A stretch of DNA of 64,000 nt from Pseudomonas sp. CC120222-01a (lineage in GTDB: Bacteria > Pseudomonadota > Gammaproteobacteria > Pseudomonadales > Pseudomonadaceae): positions 102,034 to 166,033 of the forward strand of contig NZ_QEQQ01000015.1 of assembly GCF_003097235.1 (NCBI RefSeq). The letters run 5' to 3'. The notes below the pieces were generated by a model. The model was not told where the DNA came from and ran no database searches. It saw only the letters and a program-made list of their open reading frames with translations. Position numbers and translations under genes: made by a program. The first letter of the stretch is position 1; every line of letters starts with the position of its first letter. Below, in pieces: positions 55,848-64,000 of this stretch.

Positions 55848-57986
55848 ATGCCCCTGCTTCGCCCTCACCTGCCCCTGAGCCTGCTCAGCCTGGGCCTGGC
55901 CCTGCACAGCCCTCATGGCCTGGCCGAAGACAGCCTGGAATTGGCCCCGGTGCAGGTGTCCGACACTTACGGCGATGAGGGTTACCAGGTACGCGAGGCC
56001 TCGGTCGGCGGCTTCCAGCCTGCCCCCTTGCTCGACACCCCGGCCTCGGTCAGCGTGTTCAGCCAGCAACTGCTGGAAGACCGCCAGGTTCGCCTGCTCA
56101 GCGAAGTGCTGCAAAGCGACGCCTCGGTGGGCGAAAGCTATGCCCCGATCGGTTACTACGAAAACTTCAACGTGCGCGGTTTCGAGCTCAACGCCGCCAG
56201 CAGTTACCGCATCAACGGCCAGACCATCGCCGGCGAGCAGAACGTGGCACTGGAGAACAAGCAGCAGGTCGAGCTGCTCAAGGGCCTTTCCGGGCTGCAG
56301 AGCGGCGTGTCGGAGCCGGGCGGGCTGATCAACTATGTGACCAAACGCGCCGCCGACGTGCGCAGCGTGACGGTTTCGACCAACGCCCAAGGCGAGCGCT
56401 ACCTCGCCACCGACATCGGCGGCTGGTTCGGCAATGAGCGGCAGTTCGGCCTGCGCGCCAATCTCGCCCACGAGGACATCCGTTCTTACGTCGACCATGC
56501 CGACGGCAAGCGCGACTTTGCCTCGCTGGCCTTCGACTGGCAGATCAACCCCGATGCCACCTTGCAGCTCGATGCCGAGTACCAGCACCGCGAACAGCGG
56601 TCGGTACCGGGCTATCAGTTGTTGGGCGGCAGCGAATTGCCCCATGGCATCGACCCGAGCGACCGCCTGGCCTACCAGCAGTGGGCGAAGCCTGTGCAGA
56701 ACGATTCGCTGAACCTGGGCGGCCGCTTCGAATACCGCTTCAACGAGGCCTGGACCGGCACCCTGAGTGCATCGCGCAGCAAGGTGGTGATCGACGACTA
56801 CAGTGCGTTCGCCTGGGGCAGCGAAGGTGGCTGGCAGTCGCATTTCAGCCCCGAGGGCGACTATGACATCTATGACTTCCGCAGCCCCGACGATACCCGC
56901 CGCACCGATGAAGCCCAGGCCATGCTCAATGGCCATTTCGACGCGCTGGGTGTGCAGCACGACCTGACCGTGGGCAGCAGCGCCCAACGTCGCACGCTCG
57001 ATCAGCGCCCCTATTACAACGAGCTGGTCGGCAGCGGCAACATCTATACCGGCGCGCCGGCCGTGGCGCCGTCGGACAAGCCGATCGGCGCCAGCGAAAA
57101 GCGCCTGGACAGCCGCCAGTACGGCCTGTTCGTCAGCGACCGCATCAGTTTCAACGAGCAATGGCAGACCGTACTGGGCGCCCGCGAAGTGCGCCTGGAT
57201 GAGAAAACCTGGGACGAGAACGGCGTGGCCGGGCGGCATACCCGGCAATACCAGCTGCTGCCCAATGCCGCGTTGATCTACAAACCACGCCCCGATACCA
57301 CGGTGTATGCCAGCTACGCCAAGGGGTTGTCGGCGGGCGGCACAGCCCCCTGGTACGCCAGCAACGCGGCCGAGATTCTTGCCCCTACCCTCTCCCACCA
57401 ATTGGAGCTAGGTATCAAGCGTGACTGGCGAGGCATGAGCTTCAGCGCTGCGCTGTTCCAGATCCGCCAGGCGTACCAGTACGCACGCCCGGAAGGAGAC
57501 GGCAGCTTCACCTATGTGCAGCAGGGCCAGCAGAAGAACATCGGCCTGGAACTGGGCGCCAGCGGCTGTGCAACTTCGAACCTGCAGCTTCAGGCCAGCG
57601 CCGCAGCGATTCGCGCCCGGGTGCAGGACAGCGGCACCGACGCCTACGAGGGCCACCAGGCGATCAACGTGCCGCGGCTGCGCGCCGCCCTGCATGCCGA
57701 GTACAGCCTGCCAGTACCCGGCCTGGCCTTGCTCGGCGGGGCGCGCTACAGCGCCAGCAAGTATGCGAGCCAGGCGGGTAATGTGGAGGTTGGCGGGTAT
57801 ACCGTGTTCGATATCGGCAGCCGCTACCGCATGCAGATCGACGGGTATGACACGACGCTGCGGCTGACGGTGGATAACGTCTTCGACAAACGCTACTGGC
57901 GTGATGTGGGGGACTACTTGGGCGACAACTACCTGTTCCAGGGGGCGCCGCGGACGGCGCGCGTGTCTGCCTCAGTGAACTTTTGA
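55848..57986 (+). CDS. TonB-dependent siderophore-type receptor
   Basis: A 712-aa outer-membrane receptor with a signal peptide ending near GLA (about residue 26), a TonB-box-like stretch LELAPVQVSD, a plug domain (about 55-170, with the NFNVRGFEL and LLKGLSGLQSG motifs) and a 22-strand barrel ending in the terminal Phe (VSASVNF). No N-terminal signalling (STN) domain and no FecR/sigma pair are nearby, so it is a plain transporter. The ligand, probably a ferric siderophore, is unknown. Confidence 0.93.
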   Translation: MPLLRPHLPLSLLSLGLALHSPHGLAEDSLELAPVQVSDTYGDEGYQVREASVGGFQPAPLLDTPASVSVFSQQLLEDRQVRLLSEVLQSDASVGESYAPIGYYENFNVRGFELNAASSYRINGQTIAGEQNVALENKQQVELLKGLSGLQSGVSEPGGLINYVTKRAADVRSVTVSTNAQGERYLATDIGGWFGNERQFGLRANLAHEDIRSYVDHADGKRDFASLAFDWQINPDATLQLDAEYQHREQRSVPGYQLLGGSELPHGIDPSDRLAYQQWAKPVQNDSLNLGGRFEYRFNEAWTGTLSASRSKVVIDDYSAFAWGSEGGWQSHFSPEGDYDIYDFRSPDDTRRTDEAQAMLNGHFDALGVQHDLTVGSSAQRRTLDQRPYYNELVGSGNIYTGAPAVAPSDKPIGASEKRLDSRQYGLFVSDRISFNEQWQTVLGAREVRLDEKTWDENGVAGRHTRQYQLLPNAALIYKPRPDTTVYASYAKGLSAGGTAPWYASNAAEILAPTLSHQLELGIKRDWRGMSFSAALFQIRQAYQYARPEGDGSFTYVQQGQQKNIGLELGASGCATSNLQLQASAAAIRARVQDSGTDAYEGHQAINVPRLRAALHAEYSLPVPGLALLGGARYSASKYASQAGNVEVGGYTVFDIGSRYRMQIDGYDTTLRLTVDNVFDKRYWRDVGDYLGDNYLFQGAPRTARVSASVNF

Positions 57987-58005
57987 GTCTCTGGAGCGAG
58001 TGACG

Positions 58006-58130
58006 GCCTTGTAGGAGCGGCCTTGTGTCGCGAAAGGGCTGCGAAGCAGCCCCAGCAATTTGTGCGTCTGCGCTGAAACCCTGGGGCTGCTTCGCAGCCC
58101 TTTCGCGACACAAGGCCGCTCCTACAAGGC
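58006..58130. repeat. REP pair (GGAGCGGCCTTGTGTCGCG type)
   Basis: Inverted GCCTTGTAGGAGCGGCC... and ...GGCCGCTCCTACAAGGC copies between the receptor gene and the tRNA-Ser terminator; arms of about 45 bp. Confidence 0.92.
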
Positions 58131-58140
58131 CCCAGAATGC

Positions 58141-58174
58141 AAAAAGCCCCCGAACTTTTCAGCTCGGGGGCTTT
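58141..58174 (-). terminator. Intrinsic terminator of tRNA-Ser
   Basis: On the minus strand AAAGCCCCCGAGCTGAAAAG/TTCGGGGGCTTTTT forms a strong hairpin with a T tract, ten bases past the tRNA 3' end. Confidence 0.9.
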
Positions 58175-58183
58175 CGCAGAATG

Positions 58184-58273
58184 TGGCGGTGAAGAAGGGA
58201 TTTGAACCCTTGATACGATTTCTCGTATACACACTTTCCAGGCGTGCTCCTTCGACCACTCGGACACTTCACC
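58184..58273 (-). tRNA. tRNA-Ser (GGA)
   Basis: A 90-nt class II tRNA on the minus strand: acceptor GGTGAAG/CTTCACC, anticodon GGA in CTGGAAAG, a long variable arm (ATACGAGAAATCGTAT), T-loop GTTCAAATC and encoded CCA. Confidence 0.97.
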
Positions 58274-58311
58274 GTTTTCTCTTCAAGGCTTTCACCCCGT
58301 CGAGGCGCGCT

Positions 58312-58340
58312 AATTTAGTAGAAGAGCTTTTCTTTGGCAA
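58312..58340 (-). promoter_or_regulatory. Promoter of tRNA-Ser
   Basis: On the minus strand TTGCCA (58340-58335), a 17-nt spacer and TAAATT (58317-58312), followed by a GCGCGCC discriminator. Nothing further is supported between 58341 and 58563. Confidence 0.65.
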
Positions 58341-58563
58341 GCATTTTTTTCAAATTTTTCATGCATTTAAGCCAACCCACTGAAAAACCGAGGTTGCCAG
58401 GGCATTGCTGCCAATCTCGCCAGCGCTTTTACCCGCTGCAAACGCGCCGCCCTCGCCACGCAAGGCATGGCGCCCCGACACTGACTGGCCGGTCAGCCTT
58501 GCTGCTTTACCTGGCCCGCCGTGCTGGGTAACGTCGTCGCCACGTCACCCTAAGGATTGCGCC

Positions 58564-59253
58564 ATGAGCGAGCTGATTACCTACCACGCCGAAGACGGCA
58601 TCGCCACCCTGACCCTGAACAACGGCAAGGTCAACGCCATCTCGCCGGACGTCATCGCGGCCTTCAATGCCGCCCTCGACCGCGCCACGCAGGAGCGTGC
58701 CGTGGTGATCATTACCGGCCAGCCGGGCATCCTCTCCGGGGGTTACGACCTCAAGGTGATGACCTCCGGCCCTAAAGAAGCCGTCGCCCTGGTCACCGCT
58801 GGCTCCACCCTGGCCCGCCGCCTGCTGTCGCACCCGTTCCCGGTGATCGTCGCCTGCCCCGGCCATGCCGTGGCCAAGGGCGCCTTCCTGCTGCTGTCGG
58901 CGGATTACCGCATTGGCGTCGAAGGCCCGTACAAGATCGGCCTGAACGAAGTGCAGATCGGCATGACCATGCACCACGCCGGCATCGAACTGGCCCGCGA
59001 CCGCCTGAGTCGCTCAGCCTTCCACCGCTCGGTGATCAACGCCGAGATGTTCGAGCCCAAGGATGCACTGGATGCCGGCTTCCTCGACAAAGTGGTGCCG
59101 GCCGAGCAGTTGCTTGACGTCGCCCAAGGCGCTGCCCGCGAGCTGAAGAAGCTGAACATGCTGGCGCACAAGAACACCAAGCTGAAAGTGCGCAAGGGGC
59201 TGCTGGATACCCTGGACGAGGCGATTCTGCTCGATCAGGGCCACATGGGCTGA
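58564..59253 (+). CDS. Crotonase-family enoyl-CoA hydratase/isomerase
   Basis: A 229-aa member of the enoyl-CoA hydratase superfamily. Fold motifs are present: an oxyanion-hole segment SGGYDLKVM and a second segment PGHAVAKGAFLLLSADYRIG; the usual GGG is replaced by KGA. One catalytic-type Glu is kept in GLNEVQIGM. The exact reaction is not certain. The gene is monocistronic in appearance with ATG after AAGGA, and PlsC-like follows after 81 nt. Confidence 0.85.
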   Translation: MSELITYHAEDGIATLTLNNGKVNAISPDVIAAFNAALDRATQERAVVIITGQPGILSGGYDLKVMTSGPKEAVALVTAGSTLARRLLSHPFPVIVACPGHAVAKGAFLLLSADYRIGVEGPYKIGLNEVQIGMTMHHAGIELARDRLSRSAFHRSVINAEMFEPKDALDAGFLDKVVPAEQLLDVAQGAARELKKLNMLAHKNTKLKVRKGLLDTLDEAILLDQGHMG

Positions 59254-59334
59254 TCGCAGCGGCTCACACCAGGGTTTGCCCCGGCCAGTGCACAGCCGTA
59301 CACTGCGCCGCGACTGTCTGGTGTGAGTCGTACC

Positions 59335-60054
59335 ATGCTTTACTCGCTTCGCATGCTCCTGCTGGGGCTGCACTTCGTGCTGGCGGGCTCCCTCGGCCTG
59401 CTGATCGGCCTGCTGCGCCCCTTCAACCGCGACAACAGCCGCCTCTTCGCCCGCCTCTACAGCGTGCCGGCCACCTGGCTGATGCGCATCAGGGTCAAGG
59501 CCGAAGTCGGCCCGCTGTGGGACCAGCCGCCCGGCTGCGTGATCGTGGCCAATCACCAGTCCAACTACGACCTGTTCATCCTCGGCCATGTCGTGCCGCA
59601 ACGCACGGTCGCCATCGGCAAGAAGAGCCTCGGCTGGATTCCGCTGTTCGGCCAGCTGTTCTGGCTGGGTGGCAACGTGCTGATCGACCGCAAGAACGCC
59701 TATCAGGCGCGCAAGGCCATGCAGACCACCACGCGCATCCTGCGCGACGACACCTCGATATGGATTTTCCCGGAAGGTACGCGCAACCCCGAAGAACAGC
59801 TGCTGGCGTTCAAGAAAGGTGCGTTCCACATGGCCGTGGAAGCCGGTGTGCCGATCGTGCCAGTGTGCGTCAGCCGTTATGCCCGGCGCCTGAGCCTGAA
59901 CAGCTGGCGGCGGCGGACAGTGATCGTGCGCTCACTGCCACCGATCGCCACCAACGGCCTCAGCCAGCAGGACCTGCCAGCGTTGATCGAACAGTGCCGC
60001 ACCCAGATGCAGCATTGCATCGACCACATGGAAGATGAACTCGCCCACCTCTAG
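59335..60054 (+). CDS. 1-acyl-sn-glycerol-3-phosphate acyltransferase (PlsC family)
   Basis: A 239-aa membrane-associated acyltransferase that makes phosphatidic acid from lysophosphatidate. The HX4D motif is His74-Asp79 in NHQSNYD and the acceptor-site motif is FPEGTRN. A hydrophobic N-terminus (residues 5-28) anchors the protein. PlsC paralogues are common in Pseudomonas, so the general family is certain and the specific isoform is not. Confidence 0.93.
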   Translation: MLYSLRMLLLGLHFVLAGSLGLLIGLLRPFNRDNSRLFARLYSVPATWLMRIRVKAEVGPLWDQPPGCVIVANHQSNYDLFILGHVVPQRTVAIGKKSLGWIPLFGQLFWLGGNVLIDRKNAYQARKAMQTTTRILRDDTSIWIFPEGTRNPEEQLLAFKKGAFHMAVEAGVPIVPVCVSRYARRLSLNSWRRRTVIVRSLPPIATNGLSQQDLPALIEQCRTQMQHCIDHMEDELAHL

Positions 60055-60117
60055 GTTGCTCTACGGCCAACTACAGCCCAAGCTGTAACCCGTGTGCAAC
60101 CGAACAAGTGGATAACC

Positions 60118-61089
60118 ATGGGTCGAGTCGTGGCATCGGCGGTGTATGCCGCCGGCAGAAAGGTCACCAACATCAATATCGACGAAGGCAGCGAGTGGGC
60201 GCGCAAGCCGGGGCACTTCGTGTGGATCGGCCTGGAAGAGCCCAACGCCGAGGAACTGGCCAACCTGCAATGCCAGTTCAACCTGCACGAACTGGCCATC
60301 GAGGATGCGCTGGAAAAGCACAGCCGGCCCAAGCTCGAAACCTTTGGCGATGCGCTGTTCATCGTCACCTACTCGCCGGTCCGCCACGAAGGCAAGCTGG
60401 AGTTCATCGAAACCCACATCTTTGCCGGCAACGGCTACATCATCACCTGCCGCAACGGCCACTCGAAATCCTACGCCCTGGTGCGCCAGCGCTGCGAGGC
60501 GCGCCCGCTACTGCTCGAACATGGCGAAGACTTCGTGTTGTATGCCCTGCTCGACTTCGTCACCGAGAACTACCAGCCGGTCAGCGAGGCCATTCATGGC
60601 GAGATCGAAGAGCTGGAGCAGAGTGTGCTGAGCACCACGTTGCAGGAAGAGGACATCCAGCGCCTGCACAGCCTGCGCCGCGACATCCTGCGCCTGCGCC
60701 GCTACGTGGCGCCGATGGTGGAAGTCAGCGAGGAACTGCAGCGTCTGAGCTTCCCGTTCATCGACAAGAACATGCGCCCGTACTTCCGTGACGTGCAGAT
60801 CCACGTGACGCGGCAGATGGAGGACCTGGCCGGGATCCGCGATATCGCCAGCCAGACCATCGAGATCGGCATGCTGCTGGAATCGTCGCGGCAGAGCATC
60901 GTGCAGCGCAAGTTTGCGGCGTGGGCGGCGATATTGGCGTTCCCCACGGCGATTGCCGGGATCTACGGGATGAACTTCCAGAACATGCCGGAGCTGGGGT
61001 GGCACTACGGCTACTTCGGGGTATTGGGCGTGATCGTGCTGGGGTGTACGGGGTTGTTTGCCAGCTTCAAGAAATCTGGCTGGCTTTAG
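60118..61089 (+). CDS. CorA-family divalent cation transporter
   Basis: A 323-aa CorA-type channel that carries magnesium or, in ZntB-like members, zinc. A large cytoplasmic domain (residues 1-260) ends in two transmembrane helices; the pore motif is YGMNFQNMPE, the standard GMN signature with a following loop. ATG 60118 is the first in frame. It follows the PlsC gene by 63 nt. Confidence 0.93.
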   Translation: MGRVVASAVYAAGRKVTNINIDEGSEWARKPGHFVWIGLEEPNAEELANLQCQFNLHELAIEDALEKHSRPKLETFGDALFIVTYSPVRHEGKLEFIETHIFAGNGYIITCRNGHSKSYALVRQRCEARPLLLEHGEDFVLYALLDFVTENYQPVSEAIHGEIEELEQSVLSTTLQEEDIQRLHSLRRDILRLRRYVAPMVEVSEELQRLSFPFIDKNMRPYFRDVQIHVTRQMEDLAGIRDIASQTIEIGMLLESSRQSIVQRKFAAWAAILAFPTAIAGIYGMNFQNMPELGWHYGYFGVLGVIVLGCTGLFASFKKSGWL

Positions 61090-61090
61090 A

Positions 61091-61215
61091 TTGCCGGGGG
61101 CGCTTTGCGCCCCTTTCCGACCGGTCCGGCGCCCCGGCAAGGCCGCTCCTACAGGAGATCGCGTACCCCTGTAGGAGCGGCCTTGTGTCGCGAAAGGGCT
61201 GCAAAGCAGCCCCAG
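61091..61215. repeat. REP pair (GGAGCGGCC type), divergent left half
   Basis: The right half is a normal CTGTAGGAGCGGCCTTGTGTCGCGAAAGG copy. The left half is altered (CCGACCGGTCCGGCGCC in place of TCGCGACA). Confidence 0.85.
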
Positions 61216-61221
61216 GCTTGA

Positions 61222-61956
61222 TCAGGCGGCGCTGTCGCTTGCCTTGGCCGGCTGCTGGATGAAACGCATCATCCACTCGCCCACCAGATCACCCTGGTGC
61301 TCGGTGGCCAAACTGGCAATGGCCTTGTGGTACACCTCGTCCCCCAGGTACTCCTGACGCGCATCGAGCAGCGCCCGGGAGTAGTCATGGACGAACTCCG
61401 GGTGCCCCTGGAAGCACAGCACCTGGTCACGAATGTGGTACGCCGCATTCGGGCAGAAGTCGCTGGAAGCAATCACCGTGGCGCCTTCCGGCAGCTCGGT
61501 GACTTGGTCCTGGTGGCTGATCAGCAAAGTCAGCTCGGACACTTCCGGGTCCATCCACGGCGCATGCGCCGCCAGCGAGTAGCGGTGAACGCCTACGCCC
61601 CAGCCCTTGTCGGCGCGCTCGGCCTTGCCGCCCAGGGTCAGTGCCAGCAGTTGATGGCCGAAACACACGCCGAGCAGCTTCTCGCCACGCTCGTAGAGCT
61701 TGAGCAGGTAGGCCTTGAGCGTCTGGATCCAGGGATCGCTACCGAACGAGTCGGCCTTGCTGCCCGTTACCAGGTAGGCATCGAAGCGATCGCCGTCGGG
61801 CGGGTAGTCGCCGTTCATCACGTTGTACACACGAAACTCGGCTGCGATCGGCTGACGCGAGAAGAGCTGCTCGAACATCCTTCCGTAGCCCTGGTACTGC
61901 GCGGTCAACTCCGGTCGCAGGACATCGGTTTCAAGGATGCAGATGCGTAACGACAT
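61222..61956 (-). CDS. Class I glutamine amidotransferase-like protein
   Basis: A 244-aa GATase domain protein. The nucleophile is Cys98 in GVCFGHQ, with the catalytic His in CFQGHPEF. The family makes ammonia from glutamine for a partner; relatives are GuaA-like and PuuD-like enzymes. No synthetase domain or gene is adjacent, so the acceptor is unknown. ATG 61956 gives MSLRICILETD, the natural N-terminus. Confidence 0.88.
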   Translation of the reverse strand: MSLRICILETDVLRPELTAQYQGYGRMFEQLFSRQPIAAEFRVYNVMNGDYPPDGDRFDAYLVTGSKADSFGSDPWIQTLKAYLLKLYERGEKLLGVCFGHQLLALTLGGKAERADKGWGVGVHRYSLAAHAPWMDPEVSELTLLISHQDQVTELPEGATVIASSDFCPNAAYHIRDQVLCFQGHPEFVHDYSRALLDARQEYLGDEVYHKAIASLATEHQGDLVGEWMMRFIQQPAKASDSAA

Positions 61957-62283
61957 AGGGATAGTCCTGAACGACATGGGTGGGAATCTGTTGTAGAGAC
62001 TGACGCGAAAGCCACGTACAAGCAAGTAGGCTGCACTGACGAACGGTCACATTTTGTCGGGGAACCATGGGTGGATACGCCGCTGTCTAGGCAGAGCTCG
62101 CCAGCGATATGGCCAGTGGCCTCATAGCCAATGGGTATCGAACGTTACCCACTTAGAACAAAGGGTTCTCGACGATGGATGACGCTCGCCCTGCGGGTGG
62201 TTTATATCCAGATACATGAGGCAAGCAGACCCGACAAGGAAGCCACCGGGTATTCAGGAATAACAACAAGAAGGCGGTCCGCC
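61957..62283. other. Gap with no supported gene
   Basis: This 327-bp stretch separates the amidotransferase from a tiny peptide gene. It holds no REP pair and no clear promoter. An in-frame extension upstream of 62284 exists but lacks coding character. Confidence 0.5.
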
Positions 62284-62379
62284 ATGTTCAGACAATCGAA
62301 ACTTCGCCAAGCCGGGCTCATTTTATTCGCCACGACTTTGCTGCTCATTCTCCCCAACCTCACGCGGTTGTTCGGCTGA
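62284..62379 (+). CDS. Small hydrophobic peptide (31 aa)
   Basis: A 31-codon frame: MFRQSKLRQ basic start, then a hydrophobic helix (AGLILFATTLLLILPNLT) and a short tail RLFG. It looks like a single-span membrane peptide with positive residues on the inner side. AGGCGG lies upstream of ATG. The frame is open further upstream to 62131, but the composition only looks protein-like from 62284. Coding status is likely but unproven. Confidence 0.5.
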   Translation: MFRQSKLRQAGLILFATTLLLILPNLTRLFG

Positions 62380-62434
62380 CAGCGCCAATGCTGCGCTTGG
62401 GTTAATCTTCCGGCTTTCTGGTCGGAGATTGTCC

Positions 62435-63235
62435 ATGCGCCATTGCCTTGCCATGCTGGCCCTGTTGTTGAGCCTGCCGCTGTCGGCGGCGCAGTTGCAC
62501 CTGGAACTGGGCGACAGTGCCCGGCAGTGGTCCAGTGAAGAACTGCTCAAGCACCCTCAGGCCCGCGACATCGACATCGTTCAGGACGTTTCCTATAAGC
62601 GGCCCATGCATTATCGCGCCGTGCCCCTGGCAACGCTGCTGCAAGGGGTAAAGCCCGATGACCATCTGCAGGCGGTAGCACTGGACGGCTTTGCCGCAGA
62701 AATGCCAGCCGGGCCCTTGCTGCAGGAAGGCCCGGCGCGTGCCTGGCTGGCCGTCGAGGACCCAGCCAGGCCTTGGCCAGCGCTGGCCGATGGCAAGCCG
62801 AGCGCAGGGCCGTTCTACCTGGTGTGGAGCAACCCGCAGGCAAGTGGCATCCGCCCCGAGCAATGGCCCTTCCAGGTCGCCACGATTCGCCGACTGGCGC
62901 CGGTCGAACAGCGTTTTCCGGCGTTGCTGCCCGACCCCGGGCTGCCGGCCAATGACCCGGTGCGCCAGGGCTTTGCCTTGTTCCAGCAGAACTGCCTGGC
63001 CTGCCATCGGCTCAATGGTGCGGGGGATGCGCAATTCGGGCCGGACCTGAACGTGCCGCACAACCCGACCGAGTACTTCCGGCCTGAGTACCTGCGCCTG
63101 TACATTCGTGACCCGCAGGGCTTGCGGCAATGGCCGCAGGCGCGGATGCCAGGGTTTGCCGAGAATGTGCTGAGTGAGCAGGAGCTGGATGCGCTATTGG
63201 CTTATCTGGGGCACATGGCTGGGCGCAGGCCTTGA
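62435..63235 (+). CDS. Cytochrome c-type protein with Moco-fold-like N-domain
   Basis: A 266-aa exported protein. A signal peptide ends near SAA (residue 19). The first half (about 20-150, YRAVPLATLLQG and FYLVW) resembles the small substrate or oxidoreductase domain found with molybdopterin-type proteins. The second half is a cytochrome c domain with heme motif CLACH at residues 187-191 and a probable axial Met at 238 (ARMPGF). It is likely periplasmic and redox-active; its electron partner is not encoded here. It lies 55 nt after the small peptide gene. Confidence 0.85.
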   Translation: MRHCLAMLALLLSLPLSAAQLHLELGDSARQWSSEELLKHPQARDIDIVQDVSYKRPMHYRAVPLATLLQGVKPDDHLQAVALDGFAAEMPAGPLLQEGPARAWLAVEDPARPWPALADGKPSAGPFYLVWSNPQASGIRPEQWPFQVATIRRLAPVEQRFPALLPDPGLPANDPVRQGFALFQQNCLACHRLNGAGDAQFGPDLNVPHNPTEYFRPEYLRLYIRDPQGLRQWPQARMPGFAENVLSEQELDALLAYLGHMAGRRP

Positions 63236-63238
63236 GAT

Positions 63239-63306
63239 TGCCGGGGGCGCTTTGCGCCCCTTTCGCGACACAAGGCCGCTCCTACAGGGGTATGCGATCT
63301 CCTGTA
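63239..63306. repeat. REP pair truncated by the IS110 element
   Basis: The left half and the beginning of the right half (TCTCCTGTA) match the GGAGCGGCC type, but where GGAGCGGCC is expected the sequence changes to ATCGATGGACTCG. The break marks the insertion point. Confidence 0.85.
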
Positions 63307-64000
63307 ATCGATGGACTCGCCCCCGCCGAGGCATCACAGTGCCACGGTGGCGTTCGAAGAAGCCAACGGCAGCGAGGGCGAGACCATGAAAAAGCATAGT
63401 TCGAAGCAAGGTTCCCTGTCTTCCACTGATGTGGAGCTTTGCACAACCATCTGCGTAGACCTGGCCAAACAGGTCTTTCAGTTAGCGGGCGAAGACGCAA
63501 CCGGTCGAGTGATCTACGAACATCGCATCAAATCCCGACAAGCCTTCCATGATTTCCTGCTCAAGTTGCCAGCGACAGTGAGCGTCTTGATGGAGTGTGG
63601 TCCAGGTGCACAAGCCTGGGCCAGGCTACTGCAGGCCAAAGGTAATCTGGTTCGCATCCTGCCGGCGCAGCGTGTCGCCGAACACCGCAGCGGTGCAAAG
63701 AACGATCGTAACGACTGCCATGCCATTTTGCGTGCCGGTCGCGATACGAGTATCGCCTCGATACCGATCAAGAGCACCACAGCACTGGCTATCCAGGCGC
63801 TGCACCGTATTCGGCGCGGCAACATCAAGCGACATACCGCGCTGGGTAATCAGATCCGTGGTTTGTTACTTGAGCATGGCGTATCCATGCCCCAAGGCGA
63901 TGCCGCGATCAATAAGCATGTGCCTCAGGCGCTTGAGGATGCTTCCCTGCCTCTGCCCGACCTGTTGCGCGAGTTGCTCGATGAGTTGCTGATGGACTGG
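63307..64000 (+). mobile_element. IS110-family insertion sequence, left end and 5' part
   Basis: The element starts at the REP break near 63307 and runs off the window edge. A roughly 80-bp non-coding left end precedes the transposase. Site-specific insertion in REP sequences is known for ISPpu9 and ISPpu10 of P. putida. Confidence 0.8.
63386..64000 (+). CDS. IS110-family transposase, 3' part outside window
   Basis: 205 codons are visible. The DEDD-type catalytic residues appear in order: Asp in CVDLAKQVFQ, Glu in LMECGPGAQAW, and Asp pair in KNDRNDCHAI, as in IS110 RuvC-like transposases. The C-terminal serine domain lies beyond the window. IS110 elements use a non-coding bridge RNA encoded in the element's end to choose their target. 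ATG 63386 is the first in frame. Confidence 0.9.
   Translation, partial: MKKHSSKQGSLSSTDVELCTTICVDLAKQVFQLAGEDATGRVIYEHRIKSRQAFHDFLLKLPATVSVLMECGPGAQAWARLLQAKGNLVRILPAQRVAEHRSGAKNDRNDCHAILRAGRDTSIASIPIKSTTALAIQALHRIRRGNIKRHTALGNQIRGLLLEHGVSMPQGDAAINKHVPQALEDASLPLPDLLRELLDELLMDW

Overview
The window reads as a Pseudomonas chromosome. It carries the alkaline protease cluster aprA-inh-aprDEF, paired Pseudomonas-type REP palindromes between many genes, and a gene block (sagS, gpx, msrB, alaA, htpX, tpm, deaD, class II DAHP synthase, ohrR, ohr, efp, earP) that, as I recall it, matches the PA2824-PA2852 neighbourhood of P. aeruginosa. The apr gene order, the two REP types and the REP-inserted IS110 element point to the P. 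putida group, possibly close to P. entomophila; the species is inference.

Bases 1-21407 are accessory DNA. A roughly 220-bp intergenic region (10586-10808) with two dyads separates two divergent operons, and each operon ends in a giant RHS-repeat gene. Leftward run three unrecognised large proteins (596, 910 and 960 aa) and then RHS-A, which leaves the window. Rightward run two secreted proteins built from a two-cysteine 'SGDE' repeat and then RHS-B (1725 aa). The first halves of RHS-A and RHS-B form a near-identical inverted repeat of about 1.4 kb. Recombination between them would invert the roughly 9-kb centre and swap which partner genes lie upstream of which RHS body. Next comes a chaperone-usher fragment with an usher and a tip-adhesin-like protein but no chaperone or major pilin. 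The accessory stretch stops at the 3' ends of a five-gene tRNA-Gly/tRNA-Glu array (21538-22102).

Bases 22445-46214 are mostly core genes: oxidative-damage repair and defence (msrC, gpx, msrB, ohrR-ohr), the SagS hybrid kinase, AlaA, HtpX, thiopurine methyltransferase, a DEAD helicase, class II DAHP synthase, an AlkX/YcaQ-type DNA glycosylase, a sulfite-exporter-like permease, LysR regulators, and EF-P with its rhamnosyltransferase EarP. A divergent LysR/SDR pair and an MFS exporter follow; the exporter lies behind a 250-bp palindromic element (47134-47383).

Bases 48645-54953 hold the complete type I secretion operon for the AprA metalloprotease, transcribed leftward from an AT-rich upstream region. 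The aprA Shine-Dalgarno overlaps a near-consensus RsmA/CsrA site. Bases 55350-63235 carry a TonB-dependent receptor, tRNA-Ser(GGA), a crotonase-family protein, a PlsC-type acyltransferase, a CorA-type transporter, a glutamine amidotransferase, a tiny hydrophobic peptide gene and a cytochrome c protein. The window ends inside an IS110-family element whose left end interrupts a REP palindrome at about 63306/63307.
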